A DNA stretch of 64,000 bases from Phoebastria nigripes. Its lineage: Eukaryota; Chordata; Aves; Procellariiformes; Diomedeidae. Below the pieces are notes generated by a model that had not been told where the DNA came from, made no database searches, and saw nothing but the letters and a program-made list of their open reading frames with translations. A program made the position numbers and the translations under genes. Location: contig JAYKAV010002788.1 of the NCBI GenBank assembly GCA_035582835.1, positions 3,177,405 to 3,241,404 on the forward strand, written 5' to 3'. Positions 39,916 to 53,205 of this stretch are shown piece by piece. Every line of letters starts with the position of its first letter. Position 1 is the first letter of the stretch.

Positions 39916-42900
39916 TGCCCGCAATAGGAGGACTGAGGCAGCACATCAGTCTGCATAGTATAGTAGCTGGGTTTTTTTAGATAAAATCACTCCAACAGAA
40001 ACAACCAGTTCACAGTCACTTGAAGATGCTGCTGGCATCTTTAATGATGATTCCAAACTGAATTTTCATTGCCATGTATTGAGAAATCTTCTGGTCCTAT
40101 AACACACCATTCAGACAGCCGAACTGGCCATCTGTTTCAACCAACCATTCACATGGTGCTGTACTTCCCACCACTCTTCTGTCAGCTGCTGCCGCAGAGC
40201 GGTTGTGGCAGTTGTTGCTCCAGCTGCTACCCGAAACAGGAGCATCAGACTGAAAACAAAGGCACAATCAAACAGCTATCTGCAGCAGCAGTTCATCACA
40301 TCCGAACACTTTCCCCAGATTTACTGATGTGTCAAGAGATCCCCATTCTTCTGCTACATCTGTCTGGAGTGCACAAAAACTAGAGCTTGCCCACAGCAGC
40401 TGCAATTATGCTCCTAAGAATAACATCCATTATACTCCACTGACTGAAAGGGTCTGTCCTGCAATATTGTTGTTAGCTGTTTCTCTTTATAATATACAAA
40501 CGAATTCAGTATCATACATTGATTGGGACAGCTGGTCATTTTTCCCTAAAGAAAAGTAAATCTCATCGTACACATACCCAGAGGAATCAGCACATATGTG
40601 GCCTGGACTTTATAGGCTGCTACATCCGACTGGATGCTGTTTAGGCAAGCAGGGGGAACCAGATGTTCAGCAGGGAAAACCAGATTCCTCATTACACTGC
40701 ACAGGTGGCTACTCAAGCAGATGGTACTCATCTTTCTGCTGGGACTTCTTCGTTCTATAATGCTGCTTGGAAAGACAAGAAACTGCCTCTAAGATTGCTC
40801 CAAAATACTTCAAGTTGCTAGCTGTGGCTCTGTCCTCCAAGTTGGAAGACTTGCTCTCTCCCTTCCCTGCTGTGTTTCCAACCCCTCCTGTTCTTCCCAA
40901 GGAAGGCCAGTGCCTACGGTGCGGGAGCAGACTTCACAGAAGCCCTTTTTCCTCCCTACAACAGGGGTCCCCACCAGCCCCGGTGGGATCAGAGTCACAG
41001 TGAACTGCTGAGTCACAGGACAAAGGACTCGGTTCAGATACAGGCAACTCGATCAAGAAGTCCTCTGCCCCAGTTTCAAACTCTGGCAGCTCTTGTCCGA
41101 TGACTTTTGTTTGCACCTTTGCAGGAAGAAAATTCACTTCATGTGCTGAAGCACAGACATTGTGCGGCATGCCAGGCTTTCAGTAGACAGTTTCTTCTAG
41201 AGTTGCTCTCACAAGTGAGAAAAAAAGAAACAAAGCCACTTGCCCAAGGAGTCTACCCTTCAATCCTAGGCAGAGAACAAAGGAATGAAATTAATCCTAG
41301 GTAGACAAAATGGAGAGGAAAACACCTATCTATCTACAAAAAGAAAGCTGAGCCTCCTAATCAGTCAGATCACAAAGGAAGAGGCAGACCTCTTCTTTCA
41401 CCCGTGACTTGTCTTAGCCTCTCACAAAAGCCTGCAGCCAACTTCTCTGAGAAAGCTGAGGTGATGGCCTCCTCAAAACACAAACCCAGCTGTGGGACTA
41501 GCTGAAAATGAGACAATCCTCTTATCAAAGCTGGGGTTGGGTTATGACATTTGACACGAAATTTGGAGTTTCCCTCAAAAAATCCCTTGTGGCAGATGAA
41601 GCTGGCTGTGCGGCCAGTCGCTACAAGGGCAGGAGCTCCGGGGAATTTCCAGGGGAGAGTCCTCCCCAGGTGCCGGGGAACATCCTCTCTGGCTCTGCTC
41701 CTCTGCCGCAAGCCCATTGCTGCAGGTTTTGCGAAGCTGTAGCGCACAGAATAAAATGGATCAATGGATCATTAAACAAAAGAACTACAATTAAAAAAAC
41801 AGGGCACCATACCATCTTCATTATACCTAGTTATAGTAGTAGCAGTGGTATCGGCTATATTTTAAGAACCCCGTAATTGTATTTTGGTTCATCTCACGTA
41901 GCATAGACAGAGACAAGTTTCCTACCACAGAGAACAGTTTTAAAATTCTGTGTTAAGCTTTAAAAAAAATAAAATCAGAGCAGCATGAAAGGACCCTAAG
42001 TCAAGGCAGTAAGGCAAATACTCGAAGTGACCTGTGCATCATCCTCGTGTCGTGGAAGATGATTTATCACTGACTGAAATTAAGTCAACACGAACAGGCC
42101 TGGAGGGGGAACTGAAGCTGTCAGAAGCCTTGAAGACTCCCATGCCCAGAGCTTATGACTGGGACAGAAGTGAACAACAGGGAGAGCAGTTTCTGGGGCT
42201 GTGCAGCACTTCTTCACGTGGTGTATTTCATATGCAAACACTGTTTTTGAATTCCTGCAGACCTGCAAAGCTGAAATAACTGAACTAGTGAGGTGACTGA
42301 GAGCTCGCTCTTCTTCACTGCTATTACTCGGTGATGAAGCCCTAGCTGTGGTGGCCACTACACAAGTTACCTGTTTTGTCTGCACATCTGACAGCTCAAG
42401 ACGCTCATCGTGCATATTTATAAGAGAGAAACAAAGGGGGAAAAGCTCTCTTCTCTCACTTACCTATTTTACTTATTTGCATTCCTTTTTAATATTATCC
42501 TTTCCCTGGACTTTTGATATTTTACAGCAATACTATGTGGACAGATAGTGTGGTGTGGGTGTGAGAGAGAGAGATATTTTTAAGAAGGGGAACAAAAAGA
42601 AAGATTGCCATACAAAGCAGGTAACAGTACAGAGTAAGGAGCCCAGAAGCTTTATCTTCTCACACAGCACAGGAGCAAGAATCTCACACAGATCAGACAC
42701 ATACGCACACAAACACACATGCTTACACCACCATCGCTGAAATAAGTGTATCTGGGAAGGCAAGTGGCTATCAGGTAGCGACAACGGATGGCAGGAGGGG
42801 GAAAGTCTGAGCAGAAGGGCAGAAAGCCTTTCTGCCAAGGGAGCACCAGGGGATTGCTGACATCCTCCCAGGGCCGACANGATGATGCAGCATGTGAAAA

Positions 42901-43150
42901 TCACTCACCAAGTGAAAGACCCAGAAGTAAAGTTGCATGAGAAGGTGAAAGCAACAGTAACTTGCTGAAAACGGCTCCGTGTATACCCAGTCCCAGGACC
43001 AGCTAAAACCTCCGCAGCACCAAATGAGGCCAGAAGTAGTTACATAACGGATGCAGTGTGCTTAGAGGTCTACTAAACCATCGGGGTCTTCATGGTCCAA
43101 CTCATAACACAGCATAGGAGTCTCTTCTGAAAAATGTTCAGGAAGGTTTT

Positions 43151-43175
43151 AAAAAAAAAAAAAAAAAAAAAAAAA
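43151..43175 (+). repeat. A25 homopolymer
   Basis: Twenty-five A in a row in intron 6. With T27 at 39888-39914 it forms a long A/T inverted pair about 3.2 kb apart. Confidence 0.9.
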
Positions 43176-45894
43176 TGTTGAGATTATTTTGCCTCTAAAC
43201 TACCTACCAACATCACTTTCTACTTGTAATTAAGCACTACTAAGGTTGTGAAATCAGGAAAAAGTGCAGACAACAAAAAAGCTCCAAACAACCCAAAAAC
43301 CCAGGAAGTAAACCCAGAAGTAAAGACTCCAGGAGTATCTGGCATTAAAAGTACAATTCAGTTCTCTGCTGGGCCTCTGTTGGGACACCAAACAGTCAGG
43401 AACATTAGCAGCCTGTGCACTGTAGTAGAAACTTTTTGATGGTATAAAGCCATTTCATCCCTCTGCTCTTTGTATTTGTGCTACCCTTCTATTCCCAGAA
43501 GATATTTTTTACATGTATGCTTTTTCACAGAAATAACTAAAGAAAACCTCAAACCACATATTTAAAAAGGACTTTCCTGGATTGACTGTATGTTACCTAG
43601 CAAACAACAGATATCTTTTTGAAAGGATAGGGTGCAATTTGTTTTGCTTCTTCTAAATACAACTCGTTAAAGCTAAGATTTTTGTTGAAAGGCTGATGTG
43701 AATAAACATGGCTGCATTCAGACTTCAGTAATTTCACATAGCTTGCTAACTGCTAATTTGACTAGAAAATTCATGTGGCCATATACTTTGAAGAACAACA
43801 AAACATGTACAAAGCAGTCTCTCCTAATGACAGTACATGACAGCCCATTCTGAATGGCACTTTTCCTAAGTTAATATGTGAAACTATGTATATGTCTTTT
43901 TTTCCAAATTTTCCCAAGTAAACCAACTTCTCTGAAAAAATCCACCTTTTTTGGCTTTATCAGGCTTTGGACTCAACTGAAGTTGCTGAATGCTTTGAGT
44001 ATATTCCAACTAATAAGGTTTTCAACCCCCTGAGCATTTGTATTTCACTTTGAATTAATCTTTGTCAGATGAGCTCCAGGCATCACTAAAGCAGAGTGAA
44101 CTGGTTGCATAAAACTTCAGTTCCTTACGCCACTGGCCGTGACAGTACTGTAATAACTAATATACAGAATAGAGAATTTCCCTATCTTCAGGATAGTTTC
44201 ACCCACTGTGGAACAAATTCCTACTAATTAAAAATTGTTCCATGGGAAGGGTGGAAGAAGAGGTGGAGTATTCAAATATTTTGAAAGATATTAATTGAAT
44301 TTCTTTCTTTCAACCAGCATTCAGTGCCCAGACAATAGTCCAGATGGAACTCTGCAATTTATTTTAAGGTTGACATGCTGTACAGTCACNTGCATCTGTA
44401 GATATGGATAAAACCAAAAGAGAAAATGCTAAATATGAACAGAAGTATAACAACTTCCCCAGTTTTCATTGTGCAATGAAAAGAAGAAAAAAAAAGGAAA
44501 CAACAGGTACTGAAGAGAATAAGTCAAATAATTAACATGGTCTTATTTTGTAATTAGAAGATTCAAGTTACACTAGCTAAAAACATGTATTTCTGAAATG
44601 GTGTCCTCTTCAGTAGAGAATATAGAAATGATATATTCTGTTACCGTTTGCAATCTCCAGGAGAAAGTACTTCACACTGAAACACTCAGACCTATTTTCC
44701 TCCGATTTCAGTATGCCGCCTTTAGTTAAAACACTAACATGTGTCGTGGTGCACACAACACCAGCTGCCTCCACCTTTTAAACACATCTCCACGCAACCC
44801 CACGCAAGTGAACTGAGCTTTTGCACTGCAATTTCCCCGTTTTATAATAATGATTACACTCTTTAGTTTACCAAGAGCAATTAGGCCTGTCTGGATGAGC
44901 AAAATGACCACATTCTGTGGTCTCAACCTCGACGTGAATCCCTGTCAAAACACAAGCTAATGTATTTGTTTGCACATTAACCGGCCAAGTTTCAACCTCG
45001 GCTTCCAACAGCCCTCAAGAAAGGACCCAGGGTAATGTGTCTAACCTTTCTCAATTCTTCAAACTCAAAGCGTGCTATAGTTACTGACAAAGGCTTTTTG
45101 TTTTCAAAAAGTCCACCACATAGCGAAGATAAACAAGACAAAACAAAGGATTATTAATCTTCCTGAAAATAACAATGTTTGACAAGAAAAATAAGCTTAG
45201 AAACAATGCTCAGCCCAACGTTACATTGACTTGCTCTCTTGATTCTGCACACTTCTATCTGGGCAATTATTCTTCATTTAAGATGTTCTCTCACGTTCCC
45301 TGAAGTTTGCTTTAATAAGTCGCTATTTAATAGCATTTAGACCAAGAAAAGCAAAATAATTTGTATTTTATAGTGGTTGCAAGCTACTCAATACGATTCA
45401 TTATAGTGCAGACTGACTTAAGAGATGCTTCACATCAGCCCCATGTTATTCCAGTGCTGAATGCAATTCATGTACCCAACAAATAATTATGCAAAAGCAC
45501 ACTATAGCACTACTTTACTGACTAGCACAATGCAGTTAGAATAAATGCATAGTATCTTGCAACCCAATACCCAGGAGCTTGTCATTTACAGCCCATCAAT
45601 AGTGAATGACTTTCTACATAAGCACTGATCTTTAGTATATGTGCATGAGTAATAGCTTTATTTCTCACACAGATAGCCCTAACTTTAGAAGGCTTTAATT
45701 TTTTTTTTCTCTGCAGTGATTCATAAAATAAAGTGTACATTTCCAGAAAAATCTCCTTCACATTAAATATCCCAAGACTTTGGAATTTAAAACTAATACG
45801 CTGAACTGGCTTCGTCAAGTATTTTAACCTGATACCTAATATATGATTGCCTTTCACAAGAAGTACTGATTTAGGATAAGCCAACGCCAAGTTG

Positions 45895-46118
45895 CAAGGA
45901 GGGAAATTCTGGCAAGATATAAGACAAAAAAGTTCACAGTAAGGGTGGTGAAATGCAGGATGCCTAGCAAGGCTGCAAAATCTCCATCCTTGGAGATATG
46001 CAAAACTCAGACAGATGGGGCCCTGAGCAACCTGATCTCACTTTGAAATTGTGGCCCTGCTTTGAGCAGGGGTTTGACAAGATGACCTCCTAAATCATTC
46101 TGTAATTGTATGACAATG
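45895..46118 (+). mobile_element. CR1 LINE 3' end fragment
   Basis: The plus strand reads, in order, the hallmarks of the avian/reptilian CR1 3' region: GTTCACAGTAAGGGTGGTGA, then TCTCCATCCTTGGAGATAT, CCCTGAGCAACCTGATCT, TGGCCCTGCTTTGAGCAGGG, AAGATGACCTCCTAA, and a degraded tail ATTCTGTAATTGTATGACAA related to the usual ATTCTATGATTCTATGA repeat. It is severely 5'-truncated, as most CR1 copies are, and has a small deletion between GGTGAAATGCAGGATGCC and the CTCCATCC block. It lies antisense to DISC1 in intron 6. Similarity is to a consensus recalled from memory. The boundaries are good to perhaps 15 bases. Confidence 0.92.
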
Positions 46119-46867
46119 TAGGGGATGCCCATAGGCACACGGGAAGTATATCCACACCAGATGTCTTACTATCTGCTTGCTGCTTTTTCATCTTACAGAA
46201 AGAGAGAACAGAACATGACGGGATGCAGACATAAGATCACCGTACTTGAGGTATGATGGACTGCACAGCTTTAAGAGGAAGACACCCATCACTTTGATCA
46301 GTTTAACAGTGAGCCTAACTCTCAGTGTTAATTAACTGCAACCGTTGTAGAAGCATATTCTTCCCCTCAGCCCTTCTGGATATATAGCCTGCCCTGAAAG
46401 CAAGAAGTGGCAGAGAACCCGTGCTGGAAACGTGCCTGCTGACCATCATGCAAGCACAGCTCTGGGATGCTTTCAGCCACCCAAAGTAGCAAGTGGTTTG
46501 GGGGAAGAGACTTGAGAACCAAAGGCAAGGAAGGGGCCACATGATATAGTCAAGTGGTTGAGTCACACAGCTGGACTGGAGATTTGTCTGTGCTCCCAAG
46601 GCAGCTTGTGCATTTTTCAATAGAGCAGCAGGCACGGCATATACAACACTTGGGCAGATTTTGAATGGGATTTACCAGATCAAGAAGCCACATCATGTAA
46701 AGAAAACACCTACAGGGTGTTTTTAATTCAAAGAGAGCCACCATCTCCTACAGAGAGGATAGAAGCTACTGAATAGGCAGTGAGTGGTACCTTGCTTCTT
46801 TGAAAGGCTGCATCAGCCAGGTTGTGACACGTTCCTACCAGCTCACTTTGCTTTTAAGTTGGGGAAG

Positions 46868-46884
46868 AAAAAAAAAAAAAAAAA
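46868..46884 (+). repeat. A17 homopolymer
   Basis: Seventeen A in intron 6, about 750 bases beyond the CR1 fragment and not obviously part of it. Confidence 0.85.
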
Positions 46885-46950
46885 GAAACCACATCTAGCA
46901 CTTCATCAGTGGACAGTGGCCAACTTCCTCAACAACTATGACCACTAGGC

Positions 46951-46966
46951 CTCTCTCTCTCTCTCT
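46951..46966 (+). repeat. CT dinucleotide microsatellite
   Basis: Eight CT units in intron 6. Confidence 0.9.
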
Positions 46967-48890
46967 CATCTCAGCTGAGTGCTATAACCATTAATACTCT
47001 CCACTTTCACTCTCCCAGAGTCAGATCTCCTCTTGCCTGTAAGCCTTCTGGCCTTTTGCCAGATTTCTGCTCTTGCATTCCCGGATACATTAAGGTCCAG
47101 TTTAACAACTGTGATGGAGCACGCTCCCTGCCAGGACACTGAAATCCTCAGCAGGTAAGAGCTTGCTCTGAGGCTGTCGGTTCAGATCNAGACAGGCTGC
47201 AGAGGACCTAAATGCAGAGCTTCCACATTCTGAACCAAGGACTCTAGCTTCCACGTGACCATGCCATAGGTGGGCATCTACATCATTGCCATTACTTCTG
47301 GTCAGAAAAGGCTTTGGGGTTTGACAAGAGGACACAACTATAATCTGACATAGGAGATTTAAACTGTTCCCAAAAGCCGGCACAGATGCCTGCCCTAAGT
47401 ATGCTTACTTGTGCAGCCCAAACCAGCATTTATCTGTCCCCACTTGCAATAGGGGAAGTCCAGCTATGGTAAAGAGAGCAGAAGCACCTGATCATTGGCC
47501 CTGGTGACACAAAGTTGATCAACAAACAAAACTAAAACAGAAAAGTTCCATTCAAGGCATCTTTTAAAAATGAACAGAAAGGAAAGAAATTAATTCTAAA
47601 TCTTCATTAAAGTTCTGAACCCACTTCAAATAACGAATGCCTATATTCCCTCAAGTGATTGTGTTATTCATGGTGCCAGTGAGCGAAGAACTCGGAACAA
47701 GTTCCTCATCTCAAGTTTAACTCATCTTTAAATAAATTCCCAAAGAGTTAAGTGCAACTCAAATGTTGCATCAGCAATATGAGAGAAAAAAAATCTGAAT
47801 ATTCTTTCGTAAGCAAATCCAAAACTAAGAGAAAACTCAAATCAAAGCACGGGTTCTCAGACAGACTGCTTGAGACCTTTTATTTCTCAATCTCGGAAAC
47901 ACAGGTGTAAGATACTATTAAAACAAACTAAACTTAATTCAAGAAACTATTTCCCATAACCTAATTTAAAATTTTAAACAAACCTCAAGAGAGAGTATGT
48001 CCTCTACGAAATGTTCTGCTGACTTTAAAAAAAATCTGTATAAATTAGCACACACGAGCAGCAATTTCTCATGAATGTTAATATAACCAAACATGAAGGG
48101 AGAAGAAAATTGCAAGCAACATAGTTATTGCTTATCTAGAAGAAATGCAAGTTACNATAAACAGGAATTTTATTTTGTCCCGGTGACACAGCAGCAGTAA
48201 CACTTTCAAAGTTCTACTGCCAATGTCCCATTGACTGCCAGTACCAATTAGGGCCTGAAGCACTTCTGTTACTTTTGTAAATAAAGATGAGGTTATTTCC
48301 AAAAGGTTACCAAGAGTAGCTACTTTTCCATTTAAAGGAACCATACACTGTGCATTTAACTGTAGGTGTCCCAAAAGTCTTCATGCTTTATCCCTTCCCC
48401 CACTACCTCGAGTCCACTGTCTGAGCCTAACACTCATCACAACAAACTTTATTATGATTGGAAGTTCACTGAAGCAAGAAGCATCTCTAATATTTATTTG
48501 TATGATGCCTCTTACACACTTTCAGGCTGTGAGAAATATGTTGTAATTACTGCATTACCAAGCTCGGGAAAAAATTCCACCAGTTAACAAAAAATAGTTT
48601 AAACTGATGATAGGTATTAACAGTTGATGGATACATATGCTTTCTGTAGGTGGCTCTTTACCATAAAAAAATTATTAAGTGCAAGACCTTCAAACAACTA
48701 CAAAGTCTTCCTTCCTGAGGAAGCAGATTAATATTAGAACTTCAACATCTGTTCTTAGAAAATTTTAAAGTGTCTGAATCCAGCTAATTAGCTGGCACAA
48801 TTACGAAGAAAACAACTGACAGTCAATTCAACAGTACATTGGGAAGATACAAGACTCTACATCACTGACAACATATTGAAATTTAAATAC

Positions 48891-49126
48891 CTCTTTATTG
48901 TCCCTGGAAGATCCAGACTGAATGGAATTTGATAGGAGGATGCTAAAGTGTCATCCACAGCCTTGCTTATTTCCTGTAGTTCTCTCAAAGAAATGCAGCC
49001 AAGTAAAGCAGTCAGTTCACAGTCCTGTGACTGAATAAGCCTATCTTGTTCTTCAATTTCTCTTCTTAGCTGTTGATCTTTTGCTTCTAATATGGCCAGT
49101 CTTGCTNGGAGGTCTTCAATTTCTTT
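48891..49126 (-). CDS. DISC1: DISC1 exon 6 (about human residues 467-545)
   Basis: This is the clearest DISC1 exon. The acceptor reads TTCTATGCAG on the minus strand and the exon opens KEIEDL. It has 78 codons plus two bases and ends ...ACAATAAAGAG before donor GTATTT. The stretch EAKDQQLRREIEEQ is identical to human, followed by a variable segment, then LRELQEISKAVDDTLASSYQ against human LGQLQEVSKALQDTLASAGQ, and IPF with a divergent tail. The ambiguous base at 49107 falls in a CNA codon (glutamine in human) and cannot make a stop. Together with exon 5 it covers the human region reported to bind pericentrin/kendrin and FEZ1. The two leftover bases AG plus the first C of exon 7 give serine, as in human. 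Confidence 0.97.
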
Positions 49127-49913
49127 CTGCATAGAACAGAAACCTGAGTTTACTATGAACCCTGTTAAAGAAACCCCTCTGCCCCTAGAAAAATGCAATA
49201 CCAGTCTCAGAAGTTGCATGAATTAAGGTTGTCCAATTTAGCACAACGTTAAATGAGAAGACATTCTTTTGTTGACACACAAAAATTCTTATGTCTGTTG
49301 TATTTAGAAACTCTAGTGCTTCCACAGTCTGAAACTCCCCACCTCCATTTCAACACCAAAGAGCTTCCTCTTCCAACACCAACTGTCAGTCACCTTTTAC
49401 CTTTAAAAGACACAGGTACTTCCCAAGTTAAAAACTTCCCAAAAACCCCCAAAATCTCAGTTCAACCATGACAACAGAATCTTGCTACAGACTGGCAGCT
49501 AAAGTGATCAACCATCTATCTGTTCTCCTGCAGAATATCCCTGCAATGGTTCCTCTAGGCTTCCAATCCAACATCAGGCACAGGATGCAAGTGGTCAATC
49601 ATTGACTGTCTGGCCAGTCCTTTTGATTATTAATATTTAATTTTAATTAAAAGCACAAAATCCCTCTGTTGACTTAAAACGACCAGAGCTTCAACCTTAG
49701 TTGCATTCATCTTGCCAGAAGTTCAAACCCCGTGCATTATGATACTGATGTTTCTTGCAAGAGCACGTTCTAATTTCTCCTTGAAAACCCAACAGATAGC
49801 TTGCACGCAAGGAAGGAGCACTTCATGAAGTGTTGCTGTGTTGCTGAGTTAATAAAGTTATTTAATGTATGGCCCTTTGCTCATTTGTCCCAGAATTTGA
49901 CAAGTGAGTTTTT

Positions 49914-49965
49914 AAAAAAAAAAAACAAAACAAAACAAAAAAACCCAAAAAAAACCAACCAAAAG
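49914..49965 (+). repeat. A/C-rich tract
   Basis: Poly(A) passing into CAAAA units, then CCC and CC interruptions, the same architecture as 24770-24850. It lies about 790 bases upstream of exon 6 in transcript order, within intron 5. Confidence 0.88.
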
Positions 49966-50222
49966 AGAACCACTTACTATCAAAGTAGTTGAATGCCATA
50001 CTGGAGGATTTGATTCTATTCCTACATTTCTTACAGTCTCTGTGAAACTCTGTAAGCCACTTAAACTATTATCTTAACACACAGCCACAGATTGAATGTT
50101 CACCATTTTCCATACAACCAACAAGAGAGGTCTCTGAAGTGCTATCTATAGACTCTCAACAGAAATCAAAGCTCGTAATTCCATGTTCGACAATATTCAG
50201 TCCAGCTAAAAAGAAAACTGGG

Positions 50223-50257
50223 AAAAAACAAACAAACAAACAAACAAACAAAAAACC
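50223..50257 (+). repeat. AAAC microsatellite
   Basis: About seven AAAC units flanked by longer A runs, in intron 5, about 260 bases from the A/C tract at 49914-49965. Confidence 0.9.
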
Positions 50258-53075
50258 AATAACAAACCCACACACACCACACACCTTTTTCAGGTAAATA
50301 ACTAGGCATTACAAAACGGACTTTAGAAATGACCATATAGGTTTTTATGGTAATTCACTTCTTCATTATCTATCTGTAAAATGGCAATAAGAATATCTCT
50401 TCACCCAAAGCAATGTTACGGAGATAAAATTAAGTGGGTTTGAATCACTCAGATGCCATGTTGATTAACGCTGTAAAAAGAGTCCATCTGCAGATTAGTA
50501 AATCTGCATCCAAAAGAGGGTTTAAGTGGTATACCGTAAGAGGGTTCTGGGGCCGAATACAGAGTAATGAAAATAAAATGGTATTCTGAGTATCTGAATA
50601 AGCACTTTCCATCTTCAGCAATGTATGAGGCAGGGATCCAGGAAAAAAAAGGCATGCTCCTACAATTAAAGACTCTCATAAAACATACATACTATGCACA
50701 GAAAACTAACTGAATGGCATTTCTTTGCTTTTTAAGTGCTTCACTTTCAAACCTTAACATTCTTTTAATGTTTTCAATGTAATGTAAGTGAAGTTTAGTT
50801 CACTAATGCTCATTTTGTCAACAAACATATTTTCAGGTTTGCTGCGCTGCAACAAGCTCCCCGAGTATCACTTAAAACAACAAGTTCAAAGGTTGACTGG
50901 CTCAACAATTTCAACTTGTATTAGTGCTGCGCACTAAATTCATCAATTATTTTCCTCCTTTTTTGGTTTTAGACTTAGCGACAAGAGAACAGAGTGGCCC
51001 ATGTTTCAACCCACAGGCATTTGTCAAGGACAGAAAGGTCAGCAGGCCAAAAACATCAGTTTTGTTTCTTTCAGTCTCAAATCAGGCTTTTAGGGCGCAC
51101 AAAGGACAATTCTGTCTCTGTGTTACTGGTTTGGGAATACTGCCAAAATCTTAATAGGCCCAACTTAATATAAAGACCTTCATATTCTGTGAAAATGTAG
51201 TAATTGCAATCACTGCAATAAGCAACCTACATGGGAACAGAAAAGGAGTTGAACAGAATTTGGTTTTACAAATACACTTTTAGTACTGAAATGTTTTTAC
51301 AACATAAATAGCAGAAGCACACAATCTGTATTCACAGAGAGAAAGCTGTTCTGCTTGGGAATAGTTCACAGGCATTCTTGGGAGAATGGAAATTTTAGTC
51401 AGTAAACTGGAATTCTCTCGCGTTCTTTTCCAGAAATGCCAAGAAGCCTTTAATGTGCTCTTGGTCAGCCTCCTGGGACAGATAAAAAAGACTTAAAGTC
51501 TCAGAATGGAACAACAGATTATATTCAGCTCACTAAACGTAAGCTGGAGTTTTACTTTGTGAGTTTAAACTGAGATTTCTAACACGACAGCTAATCAGTA
51601 CTGATTGTAAACCTCCAACTTCACTTGTGGGCTGGTGTTCTCCAGAAGTACAGATTGCAGTAGAAACATTAATATGTAAATTTTAGATATTGTCACAGGC
51701 TCTCTCAAATCCCTGAAGACAAATGCAGAACCAACAGGAGAGAGGGTAGAAGGAAAAGGAAGGTAAAGTGGGGCTGGGGGGGAATTATTTCAGATCACGT
51801 AAGATTTTGAGCAGGAGCAATCCTTAAGGGATGCTGGGAGCCATCAAACATCACAGGTCAGCCTTCCCCAGAACCTGGAATTCGTGATAATTTTGATCAA
51901 ATGTTCATAAATAGCATGCCTGTACAATGATGTGGCTAATTTGTCCCTAGTATAACTACACAGGAATAAAGATTCACCTGGAGCAAGTATGAAAACATTA
52001 GCTGGCATGGAGTCTTAAGTACAGCAGTTTTCAGCTGAATAGCTTGAAGTGGCTGGCTGGATGTCTAGATTACCAAAAATAGTTTTCTGGACACTGATAA
52101 TGTTGAACCAGACTATGTCTCCTCTTACATGTTAATGAAATAAATCCAAACAATACAAAGGTGATGACTAGGATAGAAAAGACATTTCTTCATCTAAGTA
52201 AGATTTTGCAATGGCCATCTAAGATGCTTTTCTCGATTTCTTTCTGGTTTTTATATATATATTTATGTGTATACACACAGATGATTATACTATCAGATCC
52301 ACCGAAGGAAGAAAAGTATCAAAAATAATGAGATTTCAAGACAACACCACAGAAAAAAAGAAAACTAGACCTACTAGCTCTCTAAGATATCACATTGCCA
52401 ACTGTGATCGCCAAGGTTTGAAAGGAGGCAGAGCAAAGACCTGTACTAGACAGTAAACTGAGATTTTTGAAGGACAGAAAGAACTAAATTTTGCTTAAAA
52501 GGCTTGCAGATTTAAAATTGGACAGAAGCCATCTTAAAAACATTCCATTTGCCAAATTACCACATTGTGACATCACGTGTCAGTGCAAAGATATTGTTGG
52601 CAAGCACTGACTGCTCCATGATGATTCCTTCATCCTTATGAAATGCATCAATCATCTTTACACGATTTACCAGCTTTTGTTCCTGATTTACAGTCAATTC
52701 TAACCAGAAATGGATGAAAGATTGTTTCCTCAAAACTTTCTGTCTTTGAATAAAAACTTCTGAAGATCAGTAAAATATTAAAATGGCAAATTGAAACATA
52801 AAGAGCACACTTAAAAAGATAATGAGGAAAGTTAAAGCACGCACACAAGCCACCGAGCCTTCCAGTTCTGCTTCTCCATAATGAGATTAATACAACTCCT
52901 GTGGCTGCCATCTCCAATCATCACTTAGATTATCAACTGGACTACAGCCAAGGCTCTAATTGCTGCACAGAAGCAAAGTCACTATTACAATAAATTTATT
53001 TAATTCTGTGTGACAGCTTACAAGCTTTCCCCCACACAGCACTGGTTCTTATAGACAACTTTGCAGTCCTGTTAC

Positions 53076-53205
53076 CTGTAACCATTTCTTTTCTTGAAAA
53101 AGTTGGTTTCGTTTTATGGCCGAAACCTGCGTCCTCTCCTGGTAAGTGGATCTCAAAAGTTTATGTTCATTTTCATGCCAAAGCTGGGTTTCTTCATGCC
53201 TAACC
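53076..53205 (-). CDS. DISC1: DISC1 exon 5 (about human residues 423-466)
   Basis: The acceptor on the minus strand is TTTCAAAG. The single first base completes the arginine codon left by exon 4, then 43 codons run to ...AAATGGTTACAG before donor GTAACA at 53075. The segment starts VRHEETQLWHENEHKLL and ends QVSAIKRNQLFQEKKWLQ. The human counterpart ends VSITRRDWLLQEKQQLQ and has the same 43-codon length. The first half is poorly conserved and the last 18 residues well conserved, the usual pattern where a linker runs into a coiled coil. In human the pericentrin/kendrin-binding region (about 446-533, from memory) starts inside this exon. The exon ends on a codon boundary, as exon 6 requires. 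Confidence 0.92.

Larger units (their letters stand above)
33043..48890 (-). other. DISC1 intron 6
   Basis: A 15,848-base intron, the longest complete one here. It contains the CR1 fragment (45895-46118), T27 (39888-39914), A25 (43151-43175), A17 (46868-46884), an AAAT repeat (37538-37554), a CT repeat (46951-46966), and a GC-richer block about 40800-42900 with overlapping open frames on both strands but no recognised protein. Confidence 0.85.
49127..53075 (-). other. DISC1 intron 5
   Basis: A 3,949-base intron. It carries two A/C-rich simple tracts (49914-49965 and an AAAC repeat at 50223-50257). The rest is unique sequence without recognisable coding content. Confidence 0.85.

Noticed and set aside
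41370..41876. Overlapping 125- and 122-codon open frames on opposite strands
   Set aside because: Opposite-strand frames in a GC-richer block are expected shadows. Neither resembles a known protein.
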